Part shown: positions 13,134 to 33,463 of the stretch, piece by piece
How positions within the stretch are numbered: position 1 is the stretch's first letter
Layout of the letters: each line of letters begins with the position of its first letter
NCBI GenBank assembly: GCA_963693365.1
Contig: CAVNZM010000001.1
Coordinates: 15,252,001 to 15,316,000, forward strand
DNA length: 64,000 bases
From: Amoebidium appalachense
Taxonomy: Eukaryota > Ichthyosporea
Reading direction: 5' to 3'
Translations under genes and position numbers: made by a program
Notes under the pieces: model-generated
The model's input: the letters and a program-made list of their open reading frames with translations, nothing else
Told to the model about the DNA's origin: nothing
Databases searched by the model: none

Positions 13134-13180
13134 GATTCCGTGTGGTGAGAATGGTGCAAGTTAGAGAAAAGGGGGGGAAG

Positions 13181-13182
<2 letters not shown>

Positions 13183-13261
<79 letters not shown>
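13183..13261. repeat. (GA)n microsatellite upstream of the membrane-protein gene
   Basis: About 39 uninterrupted GA units, reading (CT)n on the sense strand of the gene starting at 13133. It lies within the first 130 bases upstream of the ATG, so it may be part of the promoter or 5' untranslated region. That role is inferred from position only. Confidence 0.9.
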
Positions 13262-13267
<6 letters not shown>

Positions 13268-13733
13268 GGGGGGGGGGATAAGGAGGAGAGTGGGGCGTGT
13301 GGGAGGGGGGGCTGGGTGGGTGGGGGAGAGGGTGGGGGGAAAGGGGGAAGAGGGGGGCTGTTTGGGAAGGATGGGGGGGGGGGGGGGGGGAGGGCTGGGG
13401 TGGAGGTGGGGCAGAGGAGGGTAGGTGGGGAAGGGCAAAGTCTCCCTCCTCTTTAGAAGTTGAACTCTGCGAAATAAAACACACAAAGGTCAGTCTGATG
13501 CCACACATCGTTAATCCTAGGCCCTATGCGTACTTCTGCAGATGCATGGAAGAGCCACACCGTAGCCCAGGGACCACGAAAGACGGAATGCCTAAGAAGC
13601 AAACTTTTTTTTTTCTTCTCATTTTCCACGTGACCAAACCTTCTCACCCCCTCCCCCTCCCCTCCCCCTACCCCCCGCCTTCCCTCCGTGCTACCACGGC
13701 GCACATGTATTAACACACAGACACAGACAGACA

Positions 13734-14074
13734 GATATATATATATATATATATATATATGTAGACTCATACGGAGACACTCACACACATGCTCCTCTTT
13801 TGCCCTTTCTGTTACTCAGCCACGGGCGCCTTGGGGGAGGCCGGGGGGGGGGGGGGGGGGGGGAGGGGAGGGGGGGGGATGGAAGCGGCTGAAGAAGGAT
13901 GTTAACTTTGTAAAGAGTGGAAAGAATAGGCGGATGTGTGGGGGGTTGTGGGTTGCGTAAAATAAGGCACAGGTGCAATGTATGATGCTGAGTAACAGAT
14001 TGTGCGAGAGAAAAATGGATAAATTGGGAGGGGACAGATCACAAGAGCCTTGCACATGATTGAGACACCTGTGT

Positions 14075-14112
<38 letters not shown>

Positions 14113-14235
14113 TGTGTGGTCAGGTGAGGCGGGCGGGGGGCAAGGGGGGGGTGGGGGGAAGGGGGAGGGGGCAAGGAGGGGAGTGAGGGGGGAGGGGAGG
14201 GAGGGGAAGCAGGGAGGGAGGGAAGGGGGGAGGGG

Positions 14236-14269
<34 letters not shown>

Positions 14270-14411
14270 GGAGGGAGGGAGAGAGAAGGGGGTGGGGAGA
14301 GGGATGGGGAGAGAGGGGGGAGGGGAGAGAGAGATAGCGAGAGAGAAAGAGAGAGAGAGGAGGGAGGGAGGGAGGGAGGGAGCAAGGCAGGCAGGGGGGG
14401 GGGGGGGGGGG

Positions 14412-14482
<71 letters not shown>

Positions 14483-14539
14483 GGATGGGGGGTGGGTCAA
14501 ACAGTGGACGTGTGTGCAACACAGGTTGGGGGCGGGGGG

Positions 14540-14570
<31 letters not shown>

Positions 14571-14595
14571 CGGAGGAAAGGCGGAAGGGAGCTGC

Positions 14596-14634
<39 letters not shown>

Positions 14635-14686
14635 AGCAGGGGGGGGGGGGGGGGGGAGGGGCAGTCATGGAAGCACATACGGTGGG

Positions 14687-14718
<32 letters not shown>

Positions 14719-14830
14719 CTATGTGGGGAGGTGGTGGTGCGGGGGGGAGTGGGAACTGGACCCGCGGAGCCCGCTCAAAAGCAAGAGGGTCTGGCAAAGT
14801 GCAGACTTGCAAGCTGTTATTGGAGGTAAT
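13734..14830. repeat. dense microsatellite block: (TA)n, poly-T, (GA)n, poly-G, (GT)n
   Basis: Contains (AT)n at 13735-13760, a T run of about 35 at 14077-14111, and GA/G-rich sequence from 14130. There is (GA)n at 14414-14478, poly-G at about 14540-14570, and (GT)n at 14599-14632 and 14691-14718. No coding sequence is supported; open frames here are low-complexity translations. Confidence 0.85.
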
Positions 14831-16425
14831 TTTTTTTTTTTTCATGCTTAGGCTGTTGGATAGGCAGCAAACTAGCGAGAATAAACCATACATGCAAGGA
14901 GAAAATAAAGTCACCATAAATCACATTGAAAACGTGATGATATGAGGAAGTATTAACTTACCTCTTTGCGGTGGGCCGGTCTGGTTGCCAGAGTAAACTG
15001 CTTTGCTGACGTGAATCAGTAACACTTAGATGTCCCCTCTAATTTCTAGATCTTCCACACATGCACACGGTTGAATGAAGCTAAATTCCGGATCCGGTAG
15101 AGCTATTTGAGAGATCTATCTGCTGAAAAAGACGCCGAGCAAAAATTGTTGACAGGAAAATGTAATGAGCAATTTTTTACGCTTTATAACCTATAAATAA
15201 GTGTTGTTCGGTTTGACTTCAGTGAATGTACCGGCTCTCTGCGACAGAGTCATATGCATCCATCTCTCACCCACTCTGACAAACCTCGCAGCTGGCTCTG
15301 CTACTGTGGCCCTAAATAGCCGTGTATAGGCAGCGTGCTACGAACAATTAAGTTTTTTGACCATACTCATGCACATGGTTCTTACAAACTCACAAAAATT
15401 GGCTTTCTGTGCCGAATTTTGCGTGGCTTTCGTTTTTTGTTTGGCACTGCCATGCACGGTAGCCGAAAAACTAAAAATAGCTTCTTGAATAGACCCATTT
15501 TTAGCTATTCTCTAGATACTATGATTGGCTGGTTGAGCATGCACTGAAACGTGCGTCACACGGTGGCCTACCGAGGCGGAGGCTCGGACGTTAGTGTATG
15601 CTGCTACTGGATGAATATGGATATCAACAGTGAAGCACCCTACTGTACTGTACTTGTTTTTCTAAGAATTTTAGCTTCCTTCGCAGAAAACAGCTGATTT
15701 TTTCCATTGCTTCCACATCATGGGAGCACCCGCTCACGTAACTTCGAGTATTTATTGTGTCGACCAATCAATAGGCTTGATGTTTTAAACTCATTGGCAT
15801 GTGTGGCACATTCTTTTATTAGTCTACTTGTGCACTATTGAAGGGCTATTCAGAAGGCTTCGGCAACGTGGCCAAATATCAGCATATCTTACAGGGTTTT
15901 TATAATATGTAAAAAAATTAATATGTCTATATTTCTAATTGACTTCATTTTGCTGTAATCTTTTCCCATGTTTTTTTACGATGTCTTTTTTGGCGAGATA
16001 AGCAGCGCTTAGCATTTTACTGCGCTCGACTAGCTGATAGTTTTTTATGATAATTATCCAATCAACAGGCGGCAGCACCCTAATACCCAGTAATACTGAC
16101 ATCACCAGGTTGAACCTCTGGAGGAACCTCCGTGAGTGTAACACAGAACAGGGACAACTTCAAGGGACAAGACGTAACTGTTTTTCTTTGGAAGGCAGCT
16201 AGAGTGTCGCCAATTACAGGCACAGGATAACAACGATTTTCAATCTGTTTATTTTCCCATATATTAAAGTTTCGGCCGTACAGGCATATACACTTTTATT
16301 ACACCAGCCGATATCTCATTCTTCGAACGCAGTTGCCGGTAAAAGCAGTATACAGTTTAGGCCTTGGAAGGTTGGTGTTCGAGATTACTGCAAGCTACTG
16401 TGTGCACAGCCATCCAAATCACAAA
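14831..16425. other. unique intergenic sequence
   Basis: Non-repetitive, slightly AT-rich sequence between the microsatellite block and the first exon of the FERM-C-like gene. No protein or RNA gene was recognised. The 3' part should contain that gene's promoter; a TATATTAA at 16260-16267 lies about 160 bases before the ATG. Confidence 0.5.
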
Positions 16426-26350
<9,925 letters not shown>

Positions 26351-27079
26351 CTACAACCTCTGGGGCACGGGCCTTGCTCCAGCACGACCGCGGGGCTGGA
26401 TGGCCACAGGCGCTTGGGCAGTCGCAGCAACGGGGGCGGTGATGGGAGGAGGAACAATCCCACCAGAGAGGAGAAGGGGCTTGGTTTGAGCCCGAGGGAG
26501 GGGTTTGGTCTGGGGCACGGTGGGGGCAGGCGCAACGAATCCATCAGACAAGGCCAGGGGTTTGGTCTGCGGGCGAACGGGGGGAACAGGGGGGCGCGCC
26601 TGAATGTTTGCGCGTGCATCTACGGCCTGGGCCGGGAGCCTGTCCTGCGCCTGCTGCGGAAGGTTGGAAGTTGGGATGAATGCCCCTACGGCTGGGCGGC
26701 CGCGCTGACGGTCAAGGAGGGCCTGACCCACGCGAGAGTTGCCGCGCAGGGGGGGCTTTTCCTTCTCAACTTTCACATCTCCCGTGGAAAGGTCAACCGT
26801 CTCCTCCACGCCGGCACCGGCAGAGCCAGAAGAGCCAGAGGCCGGGGCAATGACGACCACTGCAGCAGGTTCGTCGGGAGCAGGTGCGATAACTTGAGCG
26901 GCAGGTGCGATGACTTGAGGGGCGGGGGCGATGACCTGAGGGGCGGGCGCGATGACCTGAGGGGCGGTTGCAAGGAGTTGAGGGGCAGCCACATCAATGT
27001 CATCGGCCAGCTGACGGACGTGAGGGGCAGCGGAGACAAAGGCGGCACCGGCCAGGGAAACGAGCAGGGAGGTCTTCAT
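26351..27079 (-). CDS. secreted Ala/Pro-rich repeat protein, 242 residues
   Basis: Open frame from ATG (27079-27077) to TAG (26353-26351), intronless. Residues 1-18 form a classic signal peptide: MKTS, a hydrophobic core, then AAP. Residues about 38-68 hold four copies of a 7-residue repeat, APQVIAP or its variant AAQVIAP, then a Gly/Ser linker and an acidic segment with KVEKEK. The C-terminal half is Pro/Gln/Arg-rich with three QTKPL copies. No catalytic domain is visible; a structural wall, matrix or mucilage role is an inference. The 7-residue repeats show as 21-base repeats in the DNA at about 26880-26990. The AT-rich flanks and a nearby minus-strand AATAAA support a real gene, and the ORF is GC-rich compared with its surroundings. 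I do not recognise the family. Confidence 0.7.
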   Translation of the reverse strand: MKTSLLVSLAGAAFVSAAPHVRQLADDIDVAAPQLLATAPQVIAPAPQVIAPAPQVIAPAAQVIAPAPDEPAAVVVIAPASGSSGSAGAGVEETVDLSTGDVKVEKEKPPLRGNSRVGQALLDRQRGRPAVGAFIPTSNLPQQAQDRLPAQAVDARANIQARPPVPPVRPQTKPLALSDGFVAPAPTVPQTKPLPRAQTKPLLLSGGIVPPPITAPVAATAQAPVAIQPRGRAGARPVPQRL

Positions 27080-28063
27080 TTTGGTGGGTGGAGTTGGAGG
27101 GAAAGGGAAAGAGAAAAATTTGAGTTTGGAAGCTTAGATGTTGGGAAAACGTGTGGAAGATCGTTGTAGTTTCGGAGTCTGGCTCGTGCTTCCAACAGTT
27201 CAACGGGGCACTGAGTCGCTGGTGGAAGTTGTGGGCCAGGTTTTGTTTTGCCTTCCAAAATAACTTGAATCCATTTTGCGTGAATATGGTTGGTGGATCT
27301 GAACTGGAATCCAGCTGTGCATACCATGCATCCAGGTCCACCTGACAGTCTAATTCGGGGCTCGAGCTGTCGGGAGAGAACAAAGAAAAAAAAGGGAAGA
27401 AAGGGGTAAAAAACAGGCATTATTTATTCCTCCACAGGTTAAGTATTCAAAAGATTAGAAAAGGCGCTAAATGTATATATATCCGCACCGCGTACTGCTG
27501 GATGTATGTACGGACGGCGTCTACCGGTGGTCGTCCGTGAATATGCTACGTAGCTTCCTGATCATGTCTTTTTTCGAGCCTTTCTCATGTATGGCTTCTC
27601 TAGCCACCACATTTTCAATTTTTTAGCTACATTTGTCTCTATTTGTAGGTTATTCATATATTTTCTGTATGCTCCCTTTTTTGTTGCCCAATCCTCAACG
27701 TCGAAGGCTCTGCTCCGCGATCGAGGCTACATAACCGTGAATAATTTGTGATCTATCGATGAAAGTTACATTTCCAACTACCGTCAACAACTTGTATTGA
27801 TATGGGAAAATATAACCACAATGTTACCACATCATATGACATATGTAAGTAAATATTACAGTGGGGTTCAAATTTGAGAGCACCCTTTCCCCGAAAAGGC
27901 ACTTGACAACCTTCTATTATGTGAAAGCGTCGATACAACAGTAAACCGCTCGAATTTGGGACGATTTGAATCCCGTCATAAATTTGGGACACTTTTGATT
28001 GGCCCTCGGCGCATCACCCGGACTTGGGTCCATTAATGATTACGTTTTTCCCGCCCTTTTTGC
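27080..28063. other. upstream region of the secreted-protein gene and unique sequence
   Basis: About 27080-27420 is probably the 5' flank and untranslated leader of the minus-strand gene. From 27430 to 28060 the sequence is AT-rich. A stretch near 27856-27990 repeats the theme GAATTTGGGA / AAATTTGGGA and begins CAGTGGGGTTCAAATTTG. That resembles the outer end of a Tc1/pogo-type element, but I found no matching inverted copy beyond the transposase. Confidence 0.45.
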
Positions 28064-30106
28064 ATGCCAGCGTGTCTGGTTGGCTGCCCAACCCGGCAGC
28101 CAAGTTTGAAAATAAAGGGCCGTTTTCTACCAACCACCACAGCAGAGCAAAACACATCCTCTTTCGAAAACATAGGAACTCCTCATCCTCACTCTAAGGA
28201 TTTCCTCTCACGTAGCCTCACATCTTTCATATGCTTTGTACTTTTACTGCCCATTTATCACACACCCTTGCCCCACAGACAGAATTCGGGGTTCCCAACA
28301 TTGAGTGCACAAGGGCAGAAAAGGCGCAAGCCCACAGCAGAGGAGATAGAGGCAGCGTTTCTAGAACACAAAAATAAAACACATGAAGAGAGATGTAATT
28401 TAGCTGCAGGACACGTCAAGCATAATATTTATTCTTACAGGAAAGCAGTTGAAGTTTTTGGGGTAGCACGCACCACCATTGAGAATCACCTTAAGGGCAA
28501 AGTTAGTAGGCACGGGGCCGGAAGGCCCTCAGCACTCACTTATGAACAAGAGAGAGGTGTGATATGTGGATCTTTGAGAGGCAGGATGCGAATCTCTCCG
28601 CATCTGTTCGTGAAATCAAACAGAAACTAGTAGAAACTGCAAAAGAACACGGGGTACCCTCTAAGGACGACAGACCATCTGATGGGTTCTGGAATGCTTT
28701 CAAAAAACGACACCCAGACTTCACTTTGAGGGTGCCTTTGCTAGCTGATGACCGGCACGATGCAGCAACAACACCAAGCATCATTCGTCACTACTTTGAC
28801 ATTGTCCGCAAAGTGATGGTAACCTTTTTTGGCGGTCGATTCCTTCCCCGCCAAGTCCTCAACCTGGACGAAACCCCACAGAGAATCCGCTACGTACCCA
28901 GACTAGCCGGTGCTAAAAAGGGCAGCAGGGCAGTCCGACGTCGCATCATCGGAAACGGCAAAGAAAACGTCATCATCATTCCATTTGGCAATGTTGCAGG
29001 TGAACTTCTCGGTGTCATCGTGATTCTCAAAGGCGCGCGAGTCAAGAAAGCAACAACCGAAGCCTGTACCATCGATAACGTGTACTTTACCGCATTTCCA
29101 AACGGCCTCAACAACACCAAGATTTTCGACCATTGCTCTGGTCAAAATTCTGAAGAACCAACCCGACCCAGGCCCCACATGGTACTGGTCGACAGACATC
29201 ACTCGCGCGAGTCATCTTTCGCCTCGCGCGAGTCATCTTTCGCCCTCAGGCAATGAAGAAGGAATACAGGAACCTCTACTGCAAGTTTGTCGCGGCAAAC
29301 CCAACCCTCAAGAAGTTTACTTATGCACATTTCATCGCGCTGTACTCCCGTGCGTTCAACGGTAAATTCACCAAACCATCGATAGTGAGTGCGTTCGCCA
29401 AAAATGGCTTCAGACAGGAGAACGGAGAGGTAGTTGTGGATGAGGAGAGAGTTCAAGCATCACTGCCCCTCAAGCATCGTGCGGCTACTGCAAACCTCCC
29501 CCCGCCCGAAATCACTTCGAAAGAGCTCAGGTGGACTGAGGAGGAGGAATCTCATGAGGGGGACAACGCAGAGGAAAGCAAGGAGGTGCCTGAACCGGAA
29601 AATGAATACGAATACGGAAACGAAAACCACCCCGAAATCGAAAATGAAAACCCCCCCGAAAATGAAAACGAAAATACACAGGAGGCGGAGATGACACGTT
29701 GCCCACCTACAAAACAGACGGAAATGGACAGCAGCGTGCGATTCTGTGGACACGCGAAACCTTTCTCAAGGAACTTGAGGAGAGAGAGAAACGCAAGCAG
29801 CAGAAGGAAGATGGAAAGAAACAGCGCGCAGAGGAGAGGGAACGAAGGAAGGCGGAGAGTCTACAAGAACAGGAGGAGAAAAAGAGAGCGCAAGAGGAGA
29901 AAGCAAGAGAGAGAGTAAAGAGAAAAGCAGAGGAGGCAGCCGTGAAAGAGGCAAGGAAAAAAGAGAGGGAGGAAAAGAAAAAAGAAAAAGAGCTGAGGGC
30001 ACAGGAAGAGAAGGAAAGGAAGGCACAGGAGGGAGGACGAAAAGGGAGATCCAAACCGACACAACCAGGGAAGCCCAAGAAGAAAAAGAGGAAGGAGAAG
30101 AGCTGA
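28064..30106 (+). pseudogene. degenerate pogo/Tigger-type DDE transposase
   Basis: Three consecutive frames together spell one transposase. Frame one (to about 28560) carries a psq-type helix-turn-helix with VFGVARTTIENHLKGK. Frame two (28564-29256) has the first catalytic Asp in LNLDETP, then VRRRIIGNGKENV, and the second in MVLVDRHHSR. Frame three (29253 on) resumes with the C-terminal helical part (KKFTYAHFIALYSRAFN, KPSIVSAFAKNGF). An acidic NE-repeat follows and, after a further frame change near 29690, a Lys/Glu-rich coiled coil and a basic end (to 30104). Breaks: a frameshift near 28560; a deletion after the second Asp motif that removes the third acidic motif, replaced by a 21-base tandem duplication at about 29204-29246; and a frameshift near 29690. 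It cannot encode an active enzyme. Family assignment is firm to the pogo/Tc1-mariner level. Confidence 0.8.
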
Positions 30107-30175
30107 GCTGAAAACGCAGTAGGCCGTCGAATGTGGCTGGAGTGTCCACGCAATAAAAAGTGTGTAAACCCCTAC
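30105..30175 (+). repeat. interspersed repeat R, copy 1 (follows transposase)
   Basis: Starts at the end of the transposase frame and includes CAGTAGGCCGTCGAATGTGG and AATAAAAAGTGTGTAAAC. The same block occurs inverted at 31262-31345 and direct at 32145-32275. The AATAAA inside it could serve as a polyadenylation signal. Confidence 0.8.
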
Positions 30176-30194
30176 AGAGAAGACAATAAAAACT

Positions 30195-30297
30195 TCACGA
30201 GTTATCCAGTAACAAGTGCATGATACTGAGATACCTGAACACTGTGTGAAAATCATATAAATACTCAACGTGACGACCAACAGAATTCAACAAAAAG
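30195..30297 (+). repeat. interspersed repeat also found at 50987-51083
   Basis: Shared segments in the same order in both copies: ACGAGTTA-CCA, AAGTGCAT, GATA-CTGAACACTGT and CAACAGAATTCAA (one base longer in the other copy). The second copy lies in intron 8 of the PALB2-like gene. Divergence is roughly 20-25 percent by eye. Confidence 0.7.
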
Positions 30298-30307
30298 TCT
30301 AAAGTGT

Positions 30308-30411
30308 TCACATTGCCAGCTAGTGTACTGAGCAGACATTTGTAGGGAAAGAGGTAAAGTTCACATTGCCAGCTAGTGTACTGAGCAGACATTTGTAGGG
30401 AAAGAGGTAAA
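30308..30411. repeat. tandem duplication of a ~52-base unit
   Basis: Two adjacent identical copies starting GTTCACATTGCCAGCTAGTG and ending GGAAAGAGGTAAA. Identity suggests a recent event. Confidence 0.95.
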
Positions 30412-30674
30412 ACGCGACATAAAAACTCACACCTATCAACATGCTTGCGATTAAAAAGTTCAGCACAAAAGTGGCACCAGCGGCGATGAAAATTGTAACT
30501 TAATGTCAACAAAAAGCCCCCAAAACCTTAAGATTATGTCAAAAGGTTCCCCAATTTTACCATTACGGTGGCCAAAATTCATTTTACTTGACTGCTGAGT
30601 GCTGGATAACCGAGCGAACTATCCCATGCATGAAAATAATAAACTATCACCGAATTCCCACCCCAGCTGGTGCT

Positions 30675-30676
<2 letters not shown>

Positions 30677-30717
<41 letters not shown>

Positions 30718-30733
30718 ATATGTACACTCCACT

Positions 30734-30766
<33 letters not shown>

Positions 30767-30783
30767 CTATATGTACACTCCAC
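30677..30783. repeat. duplicated poly-G plus TATATGTACACTCCACT unit
   Basis: A G run of 40, then TATATGTACACTCCACT, then a G run of about 33, then (with one extra C) TATATGTACACTCCACT again. The unit has duplicated together with its homopolymer. Confidence 0.95.
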
Positions 30784-31261
30784 TATCCGGCCACGTACCC
30801 TACGCAGGAAGGGTAGTGTACCCCAGCCTCTTCCAGGCGGGGTATTTTTTTCTGGCAGTGGGGTATTTTTTAGGGTATTTTTGGGGTTTTGTCTAACCGG
30901 CCTGGGCCCCGATATGCGGAGTGGCTGGCGACTCCACCGGAGGTACGTACGGCTGGACCATAGTGTGACTATGAATAGTTTTAATTAAGTCTATGGCTGA
31001 TAGATACCTTTTTACTTTACGTGTCGAGTCCCTCCCAGTGTTAGGTCAGCAAAAACACCAGTAGCCTGTATGGCGGATACGGTTGCTCCTATATAGATTC
31101 GTTTATTCATGATGTTGTGTCGTATAGATATGCAAAGATGATTATGCCTTGGCGTTGTAATCGGTTTTTGGTGTCTCCTGCTCGTATGTGTAATATGTAT
31201 GTGTGGGGGGCGGTTTACTCGCGGATGCTTATCTATCAATAAGTGGGTTACTTTACACACT

Positions 31262-31345
31262 TTTTATTGCGTCGGAGGCCCAGCCACATTCGACGGCCTA
31301 CTGTGTTTTTCCAGCGCAGCCAATCAAATGCAGCCAGTGACATAT
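31262..31345 (-). repeat. interspersed repeat R, copy 2 (inverted)
   Basis: Reverse complement of the block at 32145-32275 and partly of 30105-30175, including the complement of GCTGCATTTGATTGGCTGCG and of CAGTAGGCCGTC. It marks the 3' end of the nested minus-strand element. Confidence 0.8.
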
Positions 31346-31406
31346 GTACATGTACATGTTAGGCAACAATGAGCGCCATCGTAATATATGACACCCCTAT
31401 TACATA

Positions 31407-31868
31407 TTATGGGTAAGCAGAGGCTAGCATCGGTAGCTCCGAAAGAAAGTTAAGGCACCGGATCACAATATCATACTGTGCAGCATTAATAAGGTGATCT
31501 AGGATGGTCATCTTAAAACGGATATATTGAGGAAGAGAGGAAGAAAAGAGAATAAAGCCGCCAATAACTTCCGGTTCTAATACGTTAGCTAACAGGTTGC
31601 ACTTATTGATAGATATGCAGCCGCGAGTAAACCGCCCCCCACACATATTACACATACGAGCAGGAGACACCAGAAACCGATTACCCCGCCAATCCATAAT
31701 AATCATCTTGGCGTTTTTACACCACACCACATTACGAATAAACGAATCTATGTATGAACGATACTCTCTAACCGTATCCGCCATATAGGCTACTAGTAGT
31801 TGGTGTTTTTGCGGTCCTAACACCGGAAGGGACTCAACACGTAGAGTAAAAAGATATGTATCAGCCAT
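31407..31868 (-). CDS. unrecognised 153-residue protein of a nested repeat element
   Basis: Open frame from ATG (31868) to stop (31407). It is AT-rich in codon use compared with the host exons nearby. It has a CNMCGGRFTRGC cysteine cluster near residues 73-84 and a predicted helical, hydrophobic C-terminal part. No family is recognised. A related degraded copy on the opposite strand flanks it on both sides, and repeat R lies about 60 bases beyond its stop (31262-31345, same orientation as this ORF), as it does beyond the plus-strand copy. This defines a repeating element of ORF plus R. Its relation to the adjacent pogo-type transposase, which is also followed by R, is unclear; it may be an accessory ORF of that element or a separate mobile or viral unit. 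Confidence 0.5.
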   Translation of the reverse strand: MADTYLFTLRVESLPVLGPQKHQLLVAYMADTVREYRSYIDSFIRNVVWCKNAKMIIMDWRGNRFLVSPARMCNMCGGRFTRGCISINKCNLLANVLEPEVIGGFILFSSSLPQYIRFKMTILDHLINAAQYDIVIRCLNFLSELPMLASAYP

Positions 31869-32144
31869 AGACTTGAAATGACCTGTTAGCTAATGTGGTA
31901 GAACCGGAGGTTATGAGCGGCTTTATTCTCTTTTCTACTTCTTTCCCCCGGCATATCCGTTATAAAATGACCGTGTTAGATCACCTTATTAATGCTGCAC
32001 AGTATGATATTGTGATACGGTGTCTTAACTTTCTCTCGGAGCTACCGATGCTAGCTTTTGCTTATCCATAATCTACCTATACTAGGGTTGTTTTATTGCA
32101 TACAGTCACGGCCATCTAGAAACAGATGGCCGTGCATACAGTGT

Positions 32145-32275
32145 ACATAAGTCACTAGCTGCATTTGATTGGCTGCGCTGGAAAATGCAGTAGGCCGTCA
32201 AGTGTCAAGTGAGGCTGGGCCCCTGACGAATTAGTGACGATGTCCGCAGCAATACAAAGTGCATAAACCCCCGAG
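32145..32275 (+). repeat. interspersed repeat R, copy 3
   Basis: Direct copy of R with CTGCATTTGATTGGCTGCG and CAGTAGGCCGTC. It follows the 3' half of the plus-strand 153-residue ORF copy at the same relative distance as in the minus-strand copy. Confidence 0.8.
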
Positions 32276-32394
32276 CCTCCGACGAATTATTATTACATAT
32301 AAGTTTTCAATGAGATATATGAATCTATTACATAATGACTTTTTTTATTGAGAAGCTCATTAAAAGAGAAGCATATGATTCGAGATTTTTCTTC

Positions 32395-32617
32395 TTCTTT
32401 TGACTGTTAAAACTTTCCGGAATAGGGTGGGCATCCGATCCTTGACTACCCCGGTTGGATTTAGCTTAGAGGGCCATTGCTATAGTTCTGCACCCAGGCG
32501 AGTCCCATCAGCGCATCCGATCGCCAATGCGCTAGGCTATAGCTACATCCCGGGCTTCGAACCAGGTGCCTCCTGCGTCGGAGGCGAGGAGCTTACCCGT
32601 TCGGCCACAGCGGCTCG
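32395..32617 (-). mobile_element. tRNA-derived SINE
   Basis: On the minus strand the head carries an RNA polymerase III A box (TGGCCGAACGGGT, 32607-32595) and a perfect B box (GGTTCGAAGCC, 32563-32553) at tRNA-like spacing. Between them GCCTCC and GGAGGC pair as an anticodon-like stem. The T stem has one mismatch and no acceptor stem closes, so it is not a working tRNA. A non-tRNA body of about 140 bases follows and ends in an A-rich AAAGAAGAAGAAAAA tail at about 32390. This layout is that of a SINE. No second copy is seen in the window. Confidence 0.7.
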
Positions 32618-33312
32618 AGATTTCACAGATATCTCAGAGAAGATTTTTTTTTACATTTTTTTTTAAAATCCCCATGCATGTATGTATATGGTAATAAGTT
32701 GGGGATAGGTTCCCTAAAGCTCAGAATTTCGTTACAAAAAGAGGTCAATAAAAAGCATGCAAGCACTGGAACGCGTAAACGAATACTCCTGTACACCGGG
32801 CGCCTCCCGCCCTGGCCCGTAGAACCGCACGGCCCTCTTTTTTCAGACGTGACAACCGCCGCACTTGAAGAAGTTGGGTTAGGGGGATATCGACAATAAT
32901 TGTAGCCAATCAAATCATCACCTACGGATAAATAGAGCCGGAGAGGAATCCGTTAGGAATTCAAAAGCTTTCAGAATTTCGATCATGAGTCAGAGTCAGA
33001 AAGTTATTCAGTAAACTTCTTTTATGCATTACACACGTTGTATATGGGTTTTATATAGAACACAAAATAGAATTTCATTCCTCAAAGCCTTCCATATGCA
33101 TAACTGCCTGTTTGATTTTCGCAGGCCAAGCAATCTTTCTATCATACTTTCTGCGGCCTTCGAATTGTCAATGTCAAGCAGTGAATCGATTGGCGGAAAG
33201 CTTATTGGTCGAGAAAAGTGTTACAAGAACATTGTTGATTGGTTACAGAAATGGTTTTCTGATAGAGGATTGGGCAAGAAATCTGAGTGGCTGCTGGCAG
33301 CATTGCGCTGGA

Positions 33313-33319
33313 TATATAA
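33313..33319 (+). promoter_or_regulatory. TATA box candidate of the tyrosinase gene
   Basis: TATATAA lies 145 bases before the tyrosinase ATG in otherwise GC-balanced sequence. Its position fits a core promoter with a leader of about 115 bases. Confidence 0.5.
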
Positions 33320-33463
33320 CCGAGCCGTTGTATCGCTTGGTCCAGTCAGTTTTCCACCTTCCAAGCTCGTTCCTGTTCAGTCTCAGCACAACTGCATAGT
33401 TTACCACTAGACTACACGCAAGTACCCTCCAACCAAGCCTCAGGGCGCCCCCTTTTAGTCACT

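Larger units (their letters stand above)
30993..32072 (+). mobile_element. interrupted, degraded copy of the 153-residue ORF element
   Basis: Plus-strand halves of the same ORF that lies intact on the minus strand between them. The 5' half (30993 to about 31250) starts MADRYLFTLRVESLPVLG and then decays with stops. The 3' half (31877-32072) resumes at LLANVVEPEV and runs to a stop after MLAFAYP. The break falls exactly between the residues aligned to SINK and LLANV, so a second copy appears to have inserted there in inverse orientation. Confidence 0.75.

Noticed and set aside
27856-27990. Left terminal inverted repeat of the pogo-type element
   Set aside because: The sequence resembles a transposon end, but no inverted match was found downstream of 30100.
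32540-32617. A functional tRNA gene
   Set aside because: A and B boxes are present, but the T stem has a mismatch and no acceptor stem closes; the A-rich tail marks it as a SINE.
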